Shown here: one piece after another, positions 1-10,859 of the stretch
Numbering within the stretch: the first letter of the stretch is position 1
Layout: every line of letters begins with the position of its first letter
Assembly: GCA_019426215.1 (NCBI GenBank)
Contig: CM033396.1
Coordinates: 22,397,101-22,461,100 of the forward strand
Length of the DNA: 64,000 bases
Direction: 5' to 3'
DNA from: Buddleja alternifolia
Taxonomy: Eukaryota; Streptophyta; Magnoliopsida; Lamiales; Scrophulariaceae
Translations under genes and position numbers: made by a program
Notes under the pieces: model-generated
The model's input: only the letters and a program-made list of their open reading frames with translations
Told to the model about the DNA's origin: nothing
Database searches by the model: none

Positions 1-453
1 GTCGTCACCATTTGCTATTGTGTTGAAGCTGTCTTTGTGAAGCTTCGTGATTCATTTTAGTGAATTCCTCCTGTGTGGAAAGGAGTAGAAGGACGTAGCT
101 GGGATTACACAAACCCAGTGAACCTTACAATTCTCGTGTCTTAATTACGTACTGTTTTATTGTTTTATTGCTTACTATCATCATACATTATCGTAAAGCA
201 TACATTATCAAATCTCTAAAAGTGACTAAATATTTACTAAGCGCCTAATTTTTCACACAAAGAGACTTGTACAAATCGTTCGATGTGCTAACCCTGATAT
301 AAGTGTTGAGCGCCTGATCCATCTTGATCAAGTACCCAAAACTATTGTCTAAGTTACCTTTCTAAAAATATGTCTTAAAATTCGAAAAGAATTTCAGGGT
401 CTATTCAACCCTCTCCCCTTCTAGACCCTTTTATATGACACTTGGGACCAACA
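1..453 (+). repeat. copia-0 5' LTR, 3' part only
   Basis: The LTR ends in GGGACCAACA two bases before a tRNA-Met primer-binding site. It shares with the other copia LTRs the block around 80-110 (gaaggacgtagctgggatt) and the C-rich stretch before CTAGACCC. The left end is outside the window. Confidence 0.85.
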
Positions 454-455
454 AG

Positions 456-471
456 TGGTATCAGAGTGGTT
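456..471 (+). other. copia-0 primer-binding site
   Basis: TGGTATCAGAGTGGTT begins two bases after the LTR end. The TGGTATCAGAG core complements the 3' end of plant initiator tRNA-Met, the usual Ty1/copia primer. Confidence 0.9.
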
Positions 472-551
472 GAAGTTGAAAATTTTAAATTTTCAAGCAT
501 AACTGCTTGTTTAGATCCGTTTAAAATTTAGTTACTTTAAAAAAAAATTCC

Positions 552-943
552 ATGGCATTTGCTGAAGTACCATGTTGACCGAGTCAAACTATGACCCATG
601 GAAGGTCAAAACGTTTACTTTTTTTGTTCTTGTGATGATGAAATGTGTGATATCATTTCAGCTGGGCCGATTCAAATATTCAAGGTCATCAGTAGAGCGT
701 CTAGAGCCACAGAAGAGACTCTTGATGGCTAAGTTGAAAAGCCAAATCATGAGTGGTCTACAGATGAGCGTCGAAGAGCGAATTTGGATAATGTTGGACG
801 AAATGATTTATATACAACCATCAGAGATAACGATAACTTATTCAACAAGGTCAAGTAGTGCTCTACGACTAAGGAAATTTGGGATAAGTTAGCTACAATA
901 TGTGATGGTTCAGTGCAAATCAAAGAAAACAAGCTTTTGATTG
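552..943 (+). pseudogene. gag: copia-0 gag, N-terminal part, frameshifted
   Basis: Gag forms the virus-like particle. The ATG at 552 opens a MAFA start like that of copia-B gag (26567, minus), but the frame breaks after about seven codons. Recognisable pieces follow in two frames: LTESNYDPWKVK near 573, then the region holding ERRRANLDNVGRN and KEIWDKLATICDG (about 770-905). The copy is cut at 943-948 by insertion of copia-A and continues at 45101. It belongs to the UBN2-type copia gag family. Confidence 0.85.
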
Positions 944-948
944 CCAAG
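944..948. repeat. Target-site duplication of copia-A, left copy (CCAAG)
   Basis: CCAAG directly precedes the LTR terminus TGGTGGTCCC and recurs at 45096-45100 directly after the other LTR. Five bases is the normal Ty1/copia duplication. Confidence 0.93.
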
Positions 949-2455
949 TGGTGGTCCCAAGTGGCATACAAAAGGGTCTAGAAGGGGGGGGGGGTTGAAT
1001 AGACCCTGAAGTCTTTTTCGACTTCAAAAATTTGTATCACTTTTAAAGATTAGAATGCTTAGAAAGCTGAGCGCTTGGGTCAGACGCTTCAGTAAAGATA
1101 ACTTAGACTTAGTGATTTCAGCAATTTACCAAAGTAGGGTAATGCTTAGATCGCTTAATCAGGGTTAGCACAACGAAAATGATTTTAAAGCTTTAGCGTT
1201 CGTTTTAGTTAAATAGTCGCTTAGCAGATTTACTTGTCTTTTTCAGAATAGATAGAGTAATATGGAACAACATAATAATAAAAGTAAATGACACAAGATA
1301 TTTAAGGTTTACTGGGTGATGTAATCCCACTACGTCCTTCTTCTCCTTTTTTACATGGAGGGAATTTACTAAGATACCAAAGAATCACACAGAATCTTCT
1401 ACAAGATAGCAAATAGGTGAAAATGATCTCGAGCTCCTTGATCACACAGATGTCAGCACCAATGAAGATCTTCTTCTACAAGATTCTCTCACTCAGAAAT
1501 ATTGCCTGTATGGGGTTTCAACAACTTTCTCACTCAGATGAAAGGTTGAGGGTTTTATCATAAGGGTTTGTTTGTTTTTGAAAAGATCAAACAACTTGAA
1601 ATATCTCAGTAAGAGTTTAGGTTTCTTCTTTGGAAGATGTTTGAGATATTTTTGATTGTATGGAATGTATGTAAAATGCTTGAAAGATTTTGGCTATGGA
1701 GTTTCTAAGCTTTTTCTTCAGCAAATTTTTTTTGTGCATGTACGTATATGTCTCTCTGTGTTTCTATATCTGTGTTTTTTAGGGTTTGCTGGAAATAAGG
1801 TGTTTATAGGAAATTCTTCGGATTTGTCCGTTGGACACATGTGAAAGCGTGCCTTTCACGCGGCGCGTGATTATACCTTTTCTCTGACATTCCTGAATTC
1901 CTGCTGGTTCCGATTGGACGGGGCAGCTATACACTCTGAATTTCTGACAGTCTAGTCAAAAGGTGGCTTGTCCTCAAGTCAAATTGGCTTATGACATTTA
2001 ATGCTCTTAGCAGGCATTTAATGCATTTGAATTTATTTCCCGTTGGAAATAAATGTCCATTGAATGATTGCATTTAAGTCCTTCATAACTTGAGAATTTA
2101 TTTCAGGTGAATCTGATATTGATCGCTAGAGTGCTTTGAGCGCTTGATCCATGAATCCTGAAAGAGTCCTTTAGCGTTTGACAGACGCTAAGGATAAATC
2201 TTCATCTTCTTCTGACTTCAGACGCTGATCTTCAACTTCATCTCTAATAGGCTCACCTAGAATTCTATTAGCGATTCGGTATCTAATACTGAGTCTAAAA
2301 TCTACAAAGATAGAAATTACAAGCCTAACAAAATTACATTCTTTGAAACGCTTATACAATTGATCTATGAAACATAAACTTACATTATATTTTGGGGTCT
2401 AACATAAAATCCTATCTTGTCATCATCAAAACATCTAACATGAAATTTCCTAACA
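949..2455 (-). repeat. copia-A 3' LTR
   Basis: About 1.5 kb; in element sense it runs from TGTTAGG (2455) to GGGACCACCA (949). It aligns over its length with the LTR at 43597-45095, including the CGCTT-rich stretch and an 11-base G-run near 984-994. A TATA-like CCTATAAACA lies on the minus strand at 1801-1810. A PPT follows on the inner side. Confidence 0.93.
1801..1810 (-). promoter_or_regulatory. TATA-like box in copia-A 3' LTR
   Basis: The minus strand reads CCTATAAACA. The same position in the sister LTR (44440-44447) is a better TATAAATA, so this copy has drifted. Confidence 0.55.
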
Positions 2456-2481
2456 ATTTCCCCCTTTTTGATGATGTCAAG
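2416..2481 (-). other. Polypurine tract of copia-A within an inverted repeat
   Basis: The minus-strand PPT AAAAAGGGGGAAAT (2456-2469) abuts the LTR terminus at 2455. It is bracketed by CTTGTCATCATCAAAA (2416-2431, inside the LTR) and TTTTGATGATGTCAAG (2466-2481), which pair with one mismatch across 34 bases. The same layout occurs at 6376-6438. Confidence 0.8.
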
Positions 2482-2803
2482 ACTTTAACTCTTATAACTC
2501 TTTTATAGATTAAGAGTTCAAAGAAAGCCCAAAAATAATTATAAGTTAGCGTTTGGAAAGTTAGTAAAGTTAGCTAATGTTAGATTAGCCTCAACAAAGT
2601 GTTTCAGCGATAAATCATTCATTCATATAGAAAGATAAGCATACATGATTTATATTGAATAAAAGAATTTTTTTTTTAAGCATTCATCTTTTCTGTCGCT
2701 TTATGCTTTCTTCTTTTTGGTGGATTTCATTTGCTAAGTCTATGAGGAGTCAATCAACGTCTATCATGGTGGTATGTTAGAGTTCATCATAGTCATGCTT
2801 TCG

Positions 2804-3379
2804 CTATCTAGCGCTTTCATTCAGTTCTTTCAACCTATTGACCCATTCCCTTGGAAGAATACCAAGTTCATGAATTAAGTCATAATAGATGTCTTGTATT
2901 CTATCGTTGGATGGTTTCCAGTTGATAGGTCGTCTAAGCGGTCCGGCATAAGGATGAAATCCCATACTTTCCAAAAAATCAACGTCCAAGTCCGGGAGCA
3001 AGTACCTTCCTAGATTATATCTTAGCTTTCTCTTTTTAGTTAGCATCTTCTTTATGCTCACTATTTCTTCAAACATTGATTGCCAGTGTTTACTATCTGT
3101 TTTAGATATTGCCTTGGACTTTTCTTTATCTTCCCTCTTCTTGACATCAACAACAGAGTTCTTTAAGTTAGCGATGTCCCTTCGGAGAAGCTTGACTTCA
3201 TCTATCAAGAGAGCAATCTGTTCAGCGATACTTTGAGAGATAAGGTTGGAGGAATTGTGAAGCTCACTATCAGCTAAAGCATTCTGCTCAAGCAACCGGT
3301 TGAAATCATCTGAAAGCTCGTTGCTGAGAGGAGCGATAGAGTTCATCATGGAGATTGTAAGCTTGTTTGCATTTCGCAT
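2804..3379 (-). pseudogene. copia-A 3' ORF, C-terminal coiled-coil part
   Basis: An open stretch of 191 codons at the 3' end of the extra ORF between RNaseH and the PPT. Residues about 45-125 look coiled-coil forming (heptad-like Leu/Ile with Glu/Lys, e.g. EQIALLIDEVKLLRRDIANL). It matches in position and style the coiled-coil part of the copia-B 3' ORF (6566-7570). Sireviruses often carry such a 3' ORF, called env-like; no signal peptide or membrane segment is visible here. The real start lies upstream in the same broken ORF. Confidence 0.7.
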
Positions 3380-4891
3380 ATTAGCTTAGAGAACTCTTTC
3401 TACTTGATTGAGCGTGGAAGTACTTCACTCTTCCAATCGAGAACAAGAACCCTTTACATCGCTGAGAGAATGTCGAACTGCTTTTCTGAAAGCTTTAACT
3501 TCTGGATCATTGTCAGAGTCTGAATCTGATGAATCAAAAGATGAACGCTCAGGTCTTTGAGAGCTTGAGACGGCTGGAGCTTTGCCTTTAGATTTGTCTC
3601 TAATAATAGGCTCTGCAGGCTGTGCGGCTAAGTCAGAATGAACCTCTTCTATTGCTGAGTTGAGCGTCTAAGTTGCGGAGTCAATTTGAATAACTTGTTC
3701 CTCAAGTGGAACCTCGACTGCTGGAGCGCTGGGGACAAAATCTTGCATATCAGCGTCTGTGAGTTGAGCAACTTCCACAGCAGGAGTTTGTTCTTCTTCT
3801 ATTGCAACAAATTTAATTTGATACACTGGACTTGCAACAGGTATGACCCAGAGTGGGCCATTCGCTTCCATTACGTGCCTTGGACTAATCAGGTTTGTCT
3901 GCTGGATGAAAAATATAGTGTCTGCGCGCTCTTCATTACTTAGTGCAAGTTCCACTCCTTTTGGCAGATCAACTCCTGAAGTATAAGAATTGTAGAAGTC
4001 CAAAATAAATGGTATCAGCACTTGAGCTGCTTCTTGGTCCACTGGCCTGATCAGCGATATCATCTTGGCCACTTTAATGTTCTATTCACAAAAGAGGACA
4101 GGGTGAAGATTGTATCCTCGAAAGTCGGTCAGCCCTGAATAGTGGTTGAAAGTGATGTCCAACGCTTGTGCATTTTCTGTCTCTGCGGAGTTCAGCAAAC
4201 TCAGCGTACTCCTTTGCAACATCGACAAGAATTTCACTTTGTCCAGGAAGAAACGGTTGTTTACTGGTGGAGGCTTCTTCGTTCAAATTTGGAAATATGC
4301 CCTGAACAAACGCTTGACGGGGGTGAAACATATAGCGTCTGCCTAGACTGAATAAGGCTAGCTGGTGGCGCTCTCGATGGATTGCCTGTAATTTGGCAGA
4401 TCGCTAACATTTCCAGCAATATGCTGATGCTGATGAAGTAAAAAGGTAGCAAACCCTCGGCCTCTATATTCTATTCCAAATTAAAAGAGAAATGGATATC
4501 TCACGAGTTCTTCAAGGGTATAGAAGTGTAGAACGAACTCTTCAGTCCATTTGGCTGTATCCATTACCCATCGCTTACCAAGTTTGACAGCTTTCTTTTG
4601 ATCTTTTCTGGTAGCAAGGAATTTCTCAAAGCGTTCAGTTTCTGTATCATAATCCTCAGCCCATAGTCTTGCAAGGTATTCTCAGGCTTCATCTTCTATC
4701 CACGAGTTGATAGGATTGGGACGCTCAGCAACTACTGGTCCTTTTCCTTTCCACAATCTGAGAGGTTTGGGGGATAGAGCGTTTTGAGGAGAATGAACTA
4801 CTTTTGGGAAAGCGGAGTATCCAATTCGGTTGAGGATTTCTTTGTTTGGATTCTTTAACCAATCACCCATATGGGGATTCTTGATGATGAC
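3380..4891 (-). pseudogene. copia-A 3' ORF, middle part, degraded
   Basis: Open pieces at 3668-4072, 4086-4331 and 4682-4891 lie in different frames separated by stops. The piece nearest 4891 holds the conserved LNRIGYSAFP...PLRLWKGKG stretch, matching LNREGYTHFP...PLRLWKNKA in copia-B (about 8870-8990) and LTKLGYSHYH...PLHLWKAKG in copia-0 (about 52970-53050). At 4891 the ORF is cut by copia-B and resumes at 28221 in the same frame. Function unknown. Confidence 0.75.
4887..4891. repeat. Target-site duplication of copia-B, left copy (ATGAC)
   Basis: ATGAC precedes the LTR terminus TATTGGTCCC (TG mutated to TA) and recurs at 28216-28220 after the other LTR. Confidence 0.92.
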
Positions 4892-6413
4892 TATTGGTCC
4901 CAAGTGGCATACGAAAGGGTCTAGAAGGGGGGGGGTTGAATAGACCGTAAAGTCTTTTTCGACTTTAAAAAGATTCGTATTAAAATTATGGTTTTGGACG
5001 CTTGAAGTGTCTAACGCTTGACTTAAGCGTTCACTTAAAAATCTAGGCGCTTTGGTGAAGCGTCTAACGAAGACTATTTATAGAAAGTTAACTTAGATTT
5101 CAAGACTTGGATACTACAACCGAATAGGTTTGAGCGTTCACTTCTTTGTTCAGTGTTAGCACAGCGGAATGATTTTTGGAGTCTTCTCTTTGAAAGCTTT
5201 AGCGTCACAGAAAGTATATTTAGTTGGTTAGCGTTTGATTAAGTTTTACTTTATCAGTTTATGATATGACAATATGAATGCTGAAAGCAAAGTAAAGAAC
5301 AATATTTGTAAGGTTCGTTGGGTGGTGTAATCCCAACTACGTCCTTCTTCTCCTTGAACACTTCTAGGCAATCCACTGAAATGATTCTCAAAGAATCACA
5401 CAGAATCTTCTACAAATTAGGGAGAGATGGATGTCGATGACTTGAGCTCCTTGATCACACAGATTTCTGCTCCAAATCACTTCAATCCCCTTGCTTCTTT
5501 CACCGAGAAATACGGCAAGTATCCAACTTCGACTTCACACAGATCGCGAGGCTTGGATAGGGGTTTTTCTAAAAGGTTTGTTTGATTTTGATAAAGTTCA
5601 AATAACTAGGAATATCTCAGTAGTAATATGGGCTTCTCCAAAAAGAAGGTTTGAGATATTGGTTGACTGTCTCAGGATTTGAAGAAAAGCAAAGAGAATA
5701 TTTTCTTGAAAATTCTGGCTTTTCTGAGATTGTAAGGAACGAGACTTCATTGCAACAACAATTCAACTTGATAATTGTTCTCTGTGTATGGCTTGTTGTT
5801 GAAGTCCTATTTATAGGCATTCTTGGAAAAAGTGTCCGTTTGACACATGCATGAGCACGTGTCTCTCACTTCCGCGGTGAATCACTTCTGTCCTTTTTCC
5901 TGAAAATCTGCTGCGCAAAAGTTGGTGCTGCAGTCTTTGAGTAGTTGACAGTCTAATAGGGTGGCTTCTCCGTACTTCTGAAAGTGCTTATCACATTTAA
6001 TGCTCTTATCAGCATTTAATGCATTTGAATTAAATGCCCATTGGCACTTAATGCATTGAGAATATTTGCATTAAAACTCCTTCTGGACTTAGAAATAAAT
6101 TCAGGTGAAGTCAGTCATTGATAGACGCTTATTCAACCTTGACTCACTTCTATCCTATAAGGTGACGCTTGGAATCTTCATCTTTATTCTGACTTCAGGC
6201 GCTTGAGTCTTCAAGCTTTACTTCTGATAAACTTACTCAGAACATATCAGACGCTCAGTCTAAGACAACTTAACCTAACAATCTAGAATAAAAATAAAAC
6301 AAAGCCCATTACAAATCTAACGCTTCAAAGCTGAAAACAAACTTACATATTTTGGGGTATAACAAAAAGTCCTACTTGTCATCATCAAAACATCTAACAT
6401 GAAATTCCTAACA
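4892..6413 (-). repeat. copia-B 3' LTR
   Basis: In element sense it runs from TGTTAGG (6413) to GGGACCAATA (4892). A minus-strand TATAAATA lies at 5808-5815. An inverted repeat AACGCTT-GACTT-AAGCGTT lies at 5014-5032 within a CGCTT-rich stretch. It pairs with the LTR at 26665-28215. Confidence 0.93.
5808..5815 (-). promoter_or_regulatory. TATA box in copia-B 3' LTR
   Basis: The minus strand reads CCTATAAATAG, the best TATA match in this LTR, and it is conserved at 27584-27591 in the sister LTR. It probably marks the U3/R boundary region. Confidence 0.65.
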
Positions 6414-6438
6414 ATTTCCCTCTTTTTGATGATGGCAA
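6376..6438 (-). other. Polypurine tract of copia-B within an inverted repeat
   Basis: The minus-strand PPT AAAAAGAGGGAAAT (6414-6427) abuts the LTR. Arms TTGTCATCATCAAAA (6376-6390) and TTTTGATGATGGCAA (6424-6438) pair with one mismatch, as in copia-A. Confidence 0.78.
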
Positions 6439-6565
6439 TACATACTCTTTTATAGTTCAAGAGTTAGACAACCACAATAAAAGTTAGCTTTGATTAGATA
6501 CGGTTAGTTAAAGTTAGTTATGCTTCAACGAGATGTTTCAGCCGAAAAAATGCATTTTATATATA

Positions 6566-8204
6566 TCAAAGATTACAAGCATTTTTACAACTAAACAACA
6601 AAATATAAGAGACAAGAATATAGATAATGCAAATCAAAAAGATATAATGACTTAATCTAACTTTGTATCGCTTGGGCATTTCAGCTCGGATAGCTTCAGT
6701 CAGATTATCTTCCAAGGTCATCATCGCTTCATGATCTTTGTTGATTATGAGCTTATTTTCTTCTTGTTGTCTCTTCTTGAATGCAGTAAAGTGTTTATCC
6801 CAATCAGTTGGATCAATACCAATATACCTTAGGCAAATTCTGAAAGTTCGGATGAAGTCAGACATTTGCCTCTCTTCAGCTAAAATTCTTGGATCTGAAG
6901 GTTCTGGAATGGATGCTCTTTGAAGAGGGATGTCAAACTGTTCTAACGTTGCTCTTGTAGGTATTTGTAGATTTGAATATAGTGCTCTTGGAGGTTCCCT
7001 TAGTGTTCTACTAGGCGCTCCAGCAGAGTCACTTACCTTAAAAACAGTTATCCAAGATGGGAGACTTAGCGCAGAAGGAGAAGTTAAGACTTGACGGTTA
7101 AGAGGCGGAGGCTCTTGATCTCTCGAACTAGATGCTTTCTTCTTTTCTCCTTTCTTCTTCTCTTCCTCCTTATTGCCATCATCATACTTCAGAAAGTGTT
7201 CTGTAAGTAAACTTACCTGATGAGCAATCTGAGACATAGAGTCTGAGATGTCGTCCAATCACCTGTCGAAGCGTTCCTGAAGTGCGAGGAGCTTGGCGCT
7301 GGTAGCATCATTCAGAGATGTCTCTAGGGTTTTGACGCGCTTTTCTAACTCTTCTTTCATGGCTAGTTGATTGGCGTGAGTGGTATCATGCATGTTTTGA
7401 AAAACTTGTCTGCACTCACCAACAACCGCTTGAGCTGAGCTACGCATATGAGCAATCTGAGCACTCATCACGTGAGACTCAATGTTTGCCAAATCTTCTT
7501 TAATCCAGTGAAGGGATTCTTCATTCTGAGTAGCATGAGCACTGATATCCTCCAGAACGGATTTAAGCAAAGGACCAAAAGATTGACTCTCATCTGATTG
7601 AACCGCTTGAGGAGTCGGTCGCTTGAATCTGGATGAGTGTTTCAGAGAGTCAAGGGGAGCTCGATATGCTGGATCAAAGATAGTACCTCGTATGTCAAGA
7701 GAGAGATCCTCAACAATATCAGCAGTAACAGGTTCAGGAGCGTCAGGAATATCCTCTGGTTGAGATGCTTGAGCAAGTTCTTCAGTAGACGCTGGAATAC
7801 TGGCAACTTCAGAAGTGGACGCTTCAATTGGCTTAGCAGGGGCTTCCTTTAGCGTTGACTCTGTTTGGCGAAAGTCATCGAATTAGAAGTTCCAATTTGC
7901 TAAATCGGCAAGAGAAGTGGACGAAACTTCCAAAATTTCAGTGAGTCTGGATCTAGAACAACAAAAGCCAGAAATAAATGTGCGAAGAGGACTATCAATG
8001 GCCCGGATGTGCATGGGACCAATGATATCAAGCACATGCTGCGGAAAGACTTGGCTTGGCGCTTGAAAGATAGAGAAAATGGAATCTGGGAAGTAATTTC
8101 TAGAAAATCCAATCAAGCAGTCAGACGGAAGAGACTTGAGACGCCGATCTTCAGGAACGTAAGTAGCATAGTACTCTTCTCTAAATATGGATAGATCACT
8201 TAAG
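6566..8204 (-). pseudogene. copia-B 3' ORF, C-terminal part with coiled coil
   Basis: One reading frame runs from about 8204 to 6566, broken only by a stop near 7881 and a TGA at 7259-7261. It holds a Pro/Ala/Glu-rich linker (about 7600-7880), a coiled-coil stretch (about 7260-7560), an acidic/basic KKK-rich patch (about 7130-7190), and a terminal hydrophobic run YIFLICIIYILVSYILLF just before the stop. The hydrophobic tail resembles a membrane anchor but is absent from copia-A, where the ORF stops earlier, so it may be read-through of AT-rich 3' sequence. Confidence 0.7.
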
Positions 8205-9058
8205 CTAGTCCCTGATTTCTTTCTAGCAGTGAGAGGACGAATTCATAATGATTAAGTACCTCTTTGTGGATAGAAGGGAGCAGTGGATATCCTCGAAATG
8301 AATTGATGACGGAGCCGTTCCATTGTCTGAGATTGGCAGTGAAGATTTTGTCGAAATGATATAATGGAGTCATAATCTTCACCATCAAGTTAAATTTATC
8401 TTCGCAGTGGCTGGGAGCGAAATTCAGGCTAGTAATTTGAGTACTGCCACTGGTAGATGCATGAGCGTTGAAATGTAGAGGAGTAATGGACAATCTGTGA
8501 AGCTCTTGACGCAGGCATTGTTCAATTTTATGTCTAATTAGTGGGAGCTTGAGAACAGGTCCAACTCTCTGTTGACGCTTCTTCAGGAAATACTTGGCAA
8601 AATGACGCTTCTTGTCATGCATGCCTATGCCAAACAAATGGGGAGCTTGAACTAATTCTGAGAAAGTGTACTTGTTTCCCACGTACGCTTGAACCGAATT
8701 GACTTCGTTCATGCAGTAGTCTATGCCAGCGTTGACAATAGCTCTAATGCTTTCATGGTGAATGTCTCTGATAGATTCAAAGCGATATCTATCAGGTTGG
8801 TAGTTGGCATTCCAGACGCTATCAAAATATGCATCAGCTTCAGTCTGGATCAGATCTGTGAGAGATTCGAGACGCTCACCGGCATGAACTGCTTTATTTT
8901 TCCATAGGCGAAGTGGATTGACCAAAGCTAGATTTTCAAGACTGTTCGCAATATGAGGAAAGTGTGTGTAGCCTTCTCGGTTCAAGACTGCCTCTGATGG
9001 ATTGAGAAAGCTGGGGCGAAGTGTCTCATACACACGAATATTGTAGGCTTGCTGTGGC
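8200..9058 (-). pseudogene. copia-B 3' ORF, middle conserved part
   Basis: A well-kept 277-codon open stretch. It shares PLRLWK and the following helical region with the 3' ORFs of copia-A and copia-0, for example GPVLKLPLIRH here and GPVPSLPSV in copia-0. It is separated from the upstream piece by a one-base shift near 9060 and from the downstream piece by another near 8205. No enzyme motif was recognised. Conservation in three elements of different age suggests past selection on the protein. Confidence 0.75.
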
Positions 9059-10358
9059 CATAGTCGAGGTAATACGCCAGATCCACATCACATCTAGGAG
9101 TTGTTCCTCCTTGTCTGTCTTGTTGAAGAATGAGAGAGGATGGTATTTGACCAGGAGTTTTTTGTAGTTGGATGGCCATATAATATTTCCTCTCAATTTC
9201 TGTCATCTCAGTGTTAAACACTATATCCCTGATTTTATTGTCAATGTCAATCAACAGGGCAATCTCATTCTCAGCAGCAATATACCTGTCTTGATTATAG
9301 CCGGCGTGAATGAAATCTTCTTCCAGTGCTGGAGGCATGTAGTTGATTGAATGATCAATCGTCTTCAGCGTGTCCAGTTGGAAGAAGTGCCTTGGCTTTG
9401 TAACGTCTTCAGCAACGCTCTGACCTTCTGAGCGTGCCTCTGTTATAGCCGGAATAGGGATTGATGACTCAACCTCTTTGAGAGCAGGTTCTTCAGTTTC
9501 AATTGCAGCAGCTTCTGCGGCAACATCTTTGGCAATCGCCATAACTTCTGTCATCTCAACATCTAGATTGACATCTGTTGATGCTTCAACAGCAGTTGGA
9601 ACTAAAGCTGTAACATATGAACTATCCCCCATAAGAGCAGGATCTTCTACAGATGTAGGCATAGGAATGCTGTGGGAAGAAATAAATTTACCCTGAGAAG
9701 TTATCTCAACAGTAACACTTTGAGTGCTTGGCTCAATAGCAACTTGAGCACTTGGCTCAACAGTCTCAGGCTCTTCAGGAATAGGTGCAGCTCGATGCTT
9801 GCTTGTCCTGGAACGCTTGAAGATTTTCTTCACGATGACTCCTTCAACGAGTTTGAGCGCTTGAGCGGGAGGAGCAGCAGCTGGTTCATCGAATTCAATT
9901 TGTTTGATGATTCCTTCCAGCTTCCTCCGCTTGAGAGGTAACTTGTCCTGTGCATCCTCATCAGTTTCCTCATCATTCTTCTGAGGAGCAGGAACAACTT
10001 GTGCCTTGGGCTTTCTAGGAGCCCTCTTCTTGGTAGCAGCCGGACGCTTCATGACTTTCTCTTGAGCAGGACGCTCAGCCTCTTCAACAGACGCTTCACG
10101 TACAGTCTGACGCTCAGAAAGTCGTTTAGCTGCACCACCAACTTTGGGAGGATTGAATAGATTGGTCAGAATCCTTCTTCCCAAAAACTTGGTTTGATTC
10201 AGCGGGAGACCAGATGAGTAAACACAGTCTGATCTGTACAGAAGGTCACTCAAAGTAAGTCCATATGGTTTGTTAGGGGTGGTTAGACAATCCTTAAACG
10301 TTCCAAAAATGTACTCACTCCAGTTGATTTTGATGGAGAGGAGTATAACAGTCATCAT
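9059..10358 (-). pseudogene. copia-B 3' ORF, basic NLS-like and acidic linker part
   Basis: The frame runs from a single TAG at 10359-10361 to a frameshift near 9060. In order: continuation of the conserved N-terminal domain (INWSEYIFGTFK), a very basic stretch with KRPAATKKRAPRKPK (10005-10049) and KRRKLEG, then a long Glu/Ala/Pro-rich low-complexity linker, then a helical region (about 9060-9300). The first eight residues of the basic motif equal those of the classical nucleoplasmin bipartite nuclear signal. This suggests nuclear targeting rather than an envelope role; that is inference. Confidence 0.75.
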
Positions 10359-10859
10359 CTAAAATTGTGTGGGGTTGACCTTATCAAATGTGCCCACTCT
10401 GCATTCAAAAATCATACTGCAGAAATAAGCCAACAGTCTGTACTGAGATACCAGATCTTTCTTTTCAAAGTGCTGGGTGTAGGGTACACCATCGTACGCC
10501 CTCATAACTGTCCATGCTTCCTTGATTTGTGCCAGAGTGACACTATCCAGTGCATCACCTTCATTAGGAAGATTGAAGTTCTTTGCAATGGAGTCAGCAA
10601 TCAACATAAATTCTTTTGCTGGCTCTTTCTTGGACATAGGGAGGAGGCAAGAGATAGACTTCTTGTCCTCCGAGAGTTTTGCAGTCCTCCAAGAGTACTG
10701 TGTTAAGAAATTCTTGAGTCCAGCCTTTGTAACAGTATCCATCATATCATGCAAGTTGATCTGGGGTTGATCATACAAGAATTTCCAATCGACAACAAGG
10801 CCTTCAGTAACCTTGATGATAGACTCGGCAGAAGTAGATGAAGCTTTCTTTGGTGCCAT
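10359..10859 (-). pseudogene. copia-B 3' ORF, N-terminal domain
   Basis: It starts at the ATG at 10859 (MAPKKASS), the same position and context as in copia-A (37147) and copia-0 (50941, MVPRKSSK). 166 codons reach a TAG where copia-A and copia-0 read on, so the stop is a mutation. Conserved features: a short Ser/Lys-rich start, (F/L)-V-x-W-x-(F/Y)-L, a PxEG motif, and ECRxGxFDKV near the end. With the downstream pieces the intact ORF would have been roughly 1,400 codons. It is a Sirevirus-type 3' ORF of unknown function. Confidence 0.8.

Noticed and set aside
5491..5854. Small plus-strand ORFs repeated at 27267-27630
   Set aside because: They are conserved only because both lie in sister copia-B LTRs; they are antisense to the element and have no upstream signals.
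6566..6660. Transmembrane anchor proving an envelope protein
   Set aside because: The hydrophobic tail is in only one of the copies with this end preserved; copia-A stops before it. The DNA is AT-rich, which gives hydrophobic codons by chance.
9478..9941. Ser/Ala-rich plus-strand frames
   Set aside because: Antisense to the low-complexity linker of the copia-B 3' ORF; the minus-strand frame is the one conserved in other elements.
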